Shown here: in pieces, positions 5,430 to 5,913 of the stretch | Layout of the letters: every line of letters starts with the position of its first letter | Numbering within the stretch: the first letter of the stretch is position 1 | Assembly: GCA_035653295.1 (NCBI GenBank) | Contig: DASRCB010000066.1 | Location: 1-5,913, forward strand | Length of the DNA stretch: 5,913 nt | Direction of reading: 5' to 3' | From: DASRCB01 sp035653295 | Lineage (GTDB): Bacteria; Acidobacteriota; Terriglobia; Bryobacterales; Bryobacteraceae | Notes under the pieces: model-generated | Told to the model about the DNA's origin: nothing | Seen by the model: only the letters and a program-made list of their open reading frames with translations | The model's database searches: none | Translations under genes and position numbers: made by a program

Positions 5430-5624
5430 ATGCCGAGCCGGCGCACGCCTGAACAGCAGCGGGACTACCTCAATGGCGGACGGTTCCGGCCCACCCAGCG
5501 CGGATCGCGCGCATGGCTGCTCTGGCTGCTCATCCTTCTTTTCCCCATCCCATTCACTCCCTGGTGGCTTGGCCTCATCCTGCTGCTGGTCTTCATGCTG
5601 CTCCTGTGGCTGCTCGCTCCCTGA
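5430..5624 (+). CDS. Small hydrophobic membrane protein
   Basis: The 64-residue product has a charged N-terminal tail (residues 1-28, with seven Arg) and then a strongly hydrophobic half. That half contains a first segment at about 29-42, the turn PIPFTPWW (39-46) and a second segment at about 47-63, rich in Leu and Trp. It is likely a helical hairpin in the inner membrane with the Arg-rich tail in the cytoplasm. I do not recognise a family. AGGA (5426-5429) abuts the ATG, too close for a normal ribosome site, so translation may start on a nearly leaderless transcript. The strong amphipathic division argues that it is a real gene. It lies 49 bases before the PadR regulator on the same strand, so a shared regulatory unit is possible. 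Confidence 0.55.
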   Translation: MPSRRTPEQQRDYLNGGRFRPTQRGSRAWLLWLLILLFPIPFTPWWLGLILLLVFMLLLWLLAP

Positions 5625-5637
5625 ACGCGGCTCCCTG

Positions 5638-5666
5638 TTGACGACCGGCGCCATACCCCTGTAGAC
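5638..5666 (+). promoter_or_regulatory. Candidate promoter of the PadR regulator gene
   Basis: TTGACG (5638-5643) is a 5-of-6 match to the -35 consensus. A -10-like element TGTAGA/GTAGAC lies at 5660-5666 after a 16-17 base spacer. The expected start point falls at or within a base or two of the ATG at 5674. No ribosome site precedes that ATG, so a leaderless transcript fits. Confidence 0.45.
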
Positions 5667-5674
5667 GATCAACA
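5660..5674. promoter_or_regulatory. Candidate PadR operator
   Basis: TGTAGACGATCAACA has dyad symmetry of the form TGTnGAnnnTCnACA, with ten of its bases paired in the two half-sites. PadR-family repressors typically bind dyads with TGT...ACA ends. The site covers the probable -10 region and reaches the first base of the regulator's start codon, so bound protein would block transcription of its own gene. The assignment to PadR is inference from position and symmetry. Confidence 0.5.
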
Positions 5675-5913
5675 TGAAAGAAGACGCCCGCTCCGAAGTG
5701 CCCTACGGCACCCTTGACCTCATCATTCTCAAGACGCTCGATTCCATGGGCGCGCTGCACGGGTACGGCATCGCGCGGCGAATCGAGCAGCTGGCCGAGC
5801 AGTCGCTCTCGCTCAACCAGGGCACTCTGTATCCGGCGCTGCTGCGTCTGGAGCAGCGCGGCTGGATCTCGAGTGAATGGGGCGCCAGCGAGAACAACCG
5901 CCGCGCGCGCTTC
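5674..5913 (+). CDS. PadR-family transcriptional regulator, N-terminal part
   Basis: The first 80 residues are inside the window and the gene runs off the right edge. They form the PadR winged helix-turn-helix: GTLDLIILKTLDSMGALHGYGIARRI (12-37) gives helices 1 and 2, SLNQGTLYPALLRLEQRGWI (46-65) is the recognition helix and start of the wing, and SSEWGASENNRRARF (66-80) is the wing. PadR proteins are dimeric repressors, usually controlling themselves and an adjacent transporter or stress gene. In acidobacteria many lie directly upstream of duplicated orphan MacB/FtsX-like ABC permeases, and such a gene may follow here, beyond the window. The start is set by the family N-terminus and by the promoter/operator immediately upstream. 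Confidence 0.93.
   Translation, partial: MKEDARSEVPYGTLDLIILKTLDSMGALHGYGIARRIEQLAEQSLSLNQGTLYPALLRLEQRGWISSEWGASENNRRARF

Noticed and set aside
1..5913. CRISPR array, insertion sequence, tRNA or rRNA
   Set aside because: No regularly spaced repeats, transposase motifs, terminal inverted repeats with target duplications, or RNA gene signatures were found on either strand by eye.

Overview
The window looks like a chromosomal segment from a GC-rich Gram-negative bacterium, most likely an acidobacterium of the Solibacter/Bryobacter type. LpxD implies an outer membrane with lipid A. The gene set (hslV-hslU followed by an FN3-domain lipoprotein, a PadR-type regulator of the kind common beside acidobacterial ABC permeases, and GC-rich hairpin repeats between genes) fits that group. 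The taxonomic call is inference from style and content, not from a search.

Layout. Positions 1-458 hold no recognised gene: there is one 39-codon reading frame with a good ribosome site, a strong GC hairpin at 258-292, and three tandem hairpins at 349-426 that resemble a dispersed intergenic repeat. lpxD follows on the + strand (459 or 474 to 1502). It meets, tail to tail and only 4 bases apart, a minus-strand operon that reads hslV (4352-3813), hslU (3809-2454), then an FN3-domain lipoprotein (2457-1507). In that operon hslV and hslU are 3 bases apart, and hslU overlaps the lipoprotein gene by 4 bases (GTGA), so the three are probably cotranscribed. HslV (threonine protease) and HslU (AAA+ unfoldase) form the cytoplasmic HslUV protease. 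The lipoprotein would be exported, and its link to HslUV is unexplained.

From 4353 to 4944 there is a long, less GC-rich gap between the divergent hslV and a small + strand gene. It contains a 12-bp perfect palindrome nested in a larger hairpin. The small gene (4945-5238) encodes a protein that resembles, from memory of the family pattern, a widespread family of short orphan proteins of unknown function, some of which occur as immunity-like genes beside polymorphic toxins; no toxin is visible here. A 42-codon frame overlaps its stop. A 64-residue hydrophobic miniprotein follows at 5430-5624, and the window ends inside a PadR-family regulator gene (5674 onward). That gene has a near-palindromic operator-like site overlapping both its -10 region and its start codon, which suggests a leaderless, self-repressed transcript.

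No mobile element, CRISPR array, tRNA or rRNA was seen. The core genes are ordinary. The more unusual material lies in the intergenic hairpins and in the cluster of small genes at the right end. I did not find evidence for a complete novel system.
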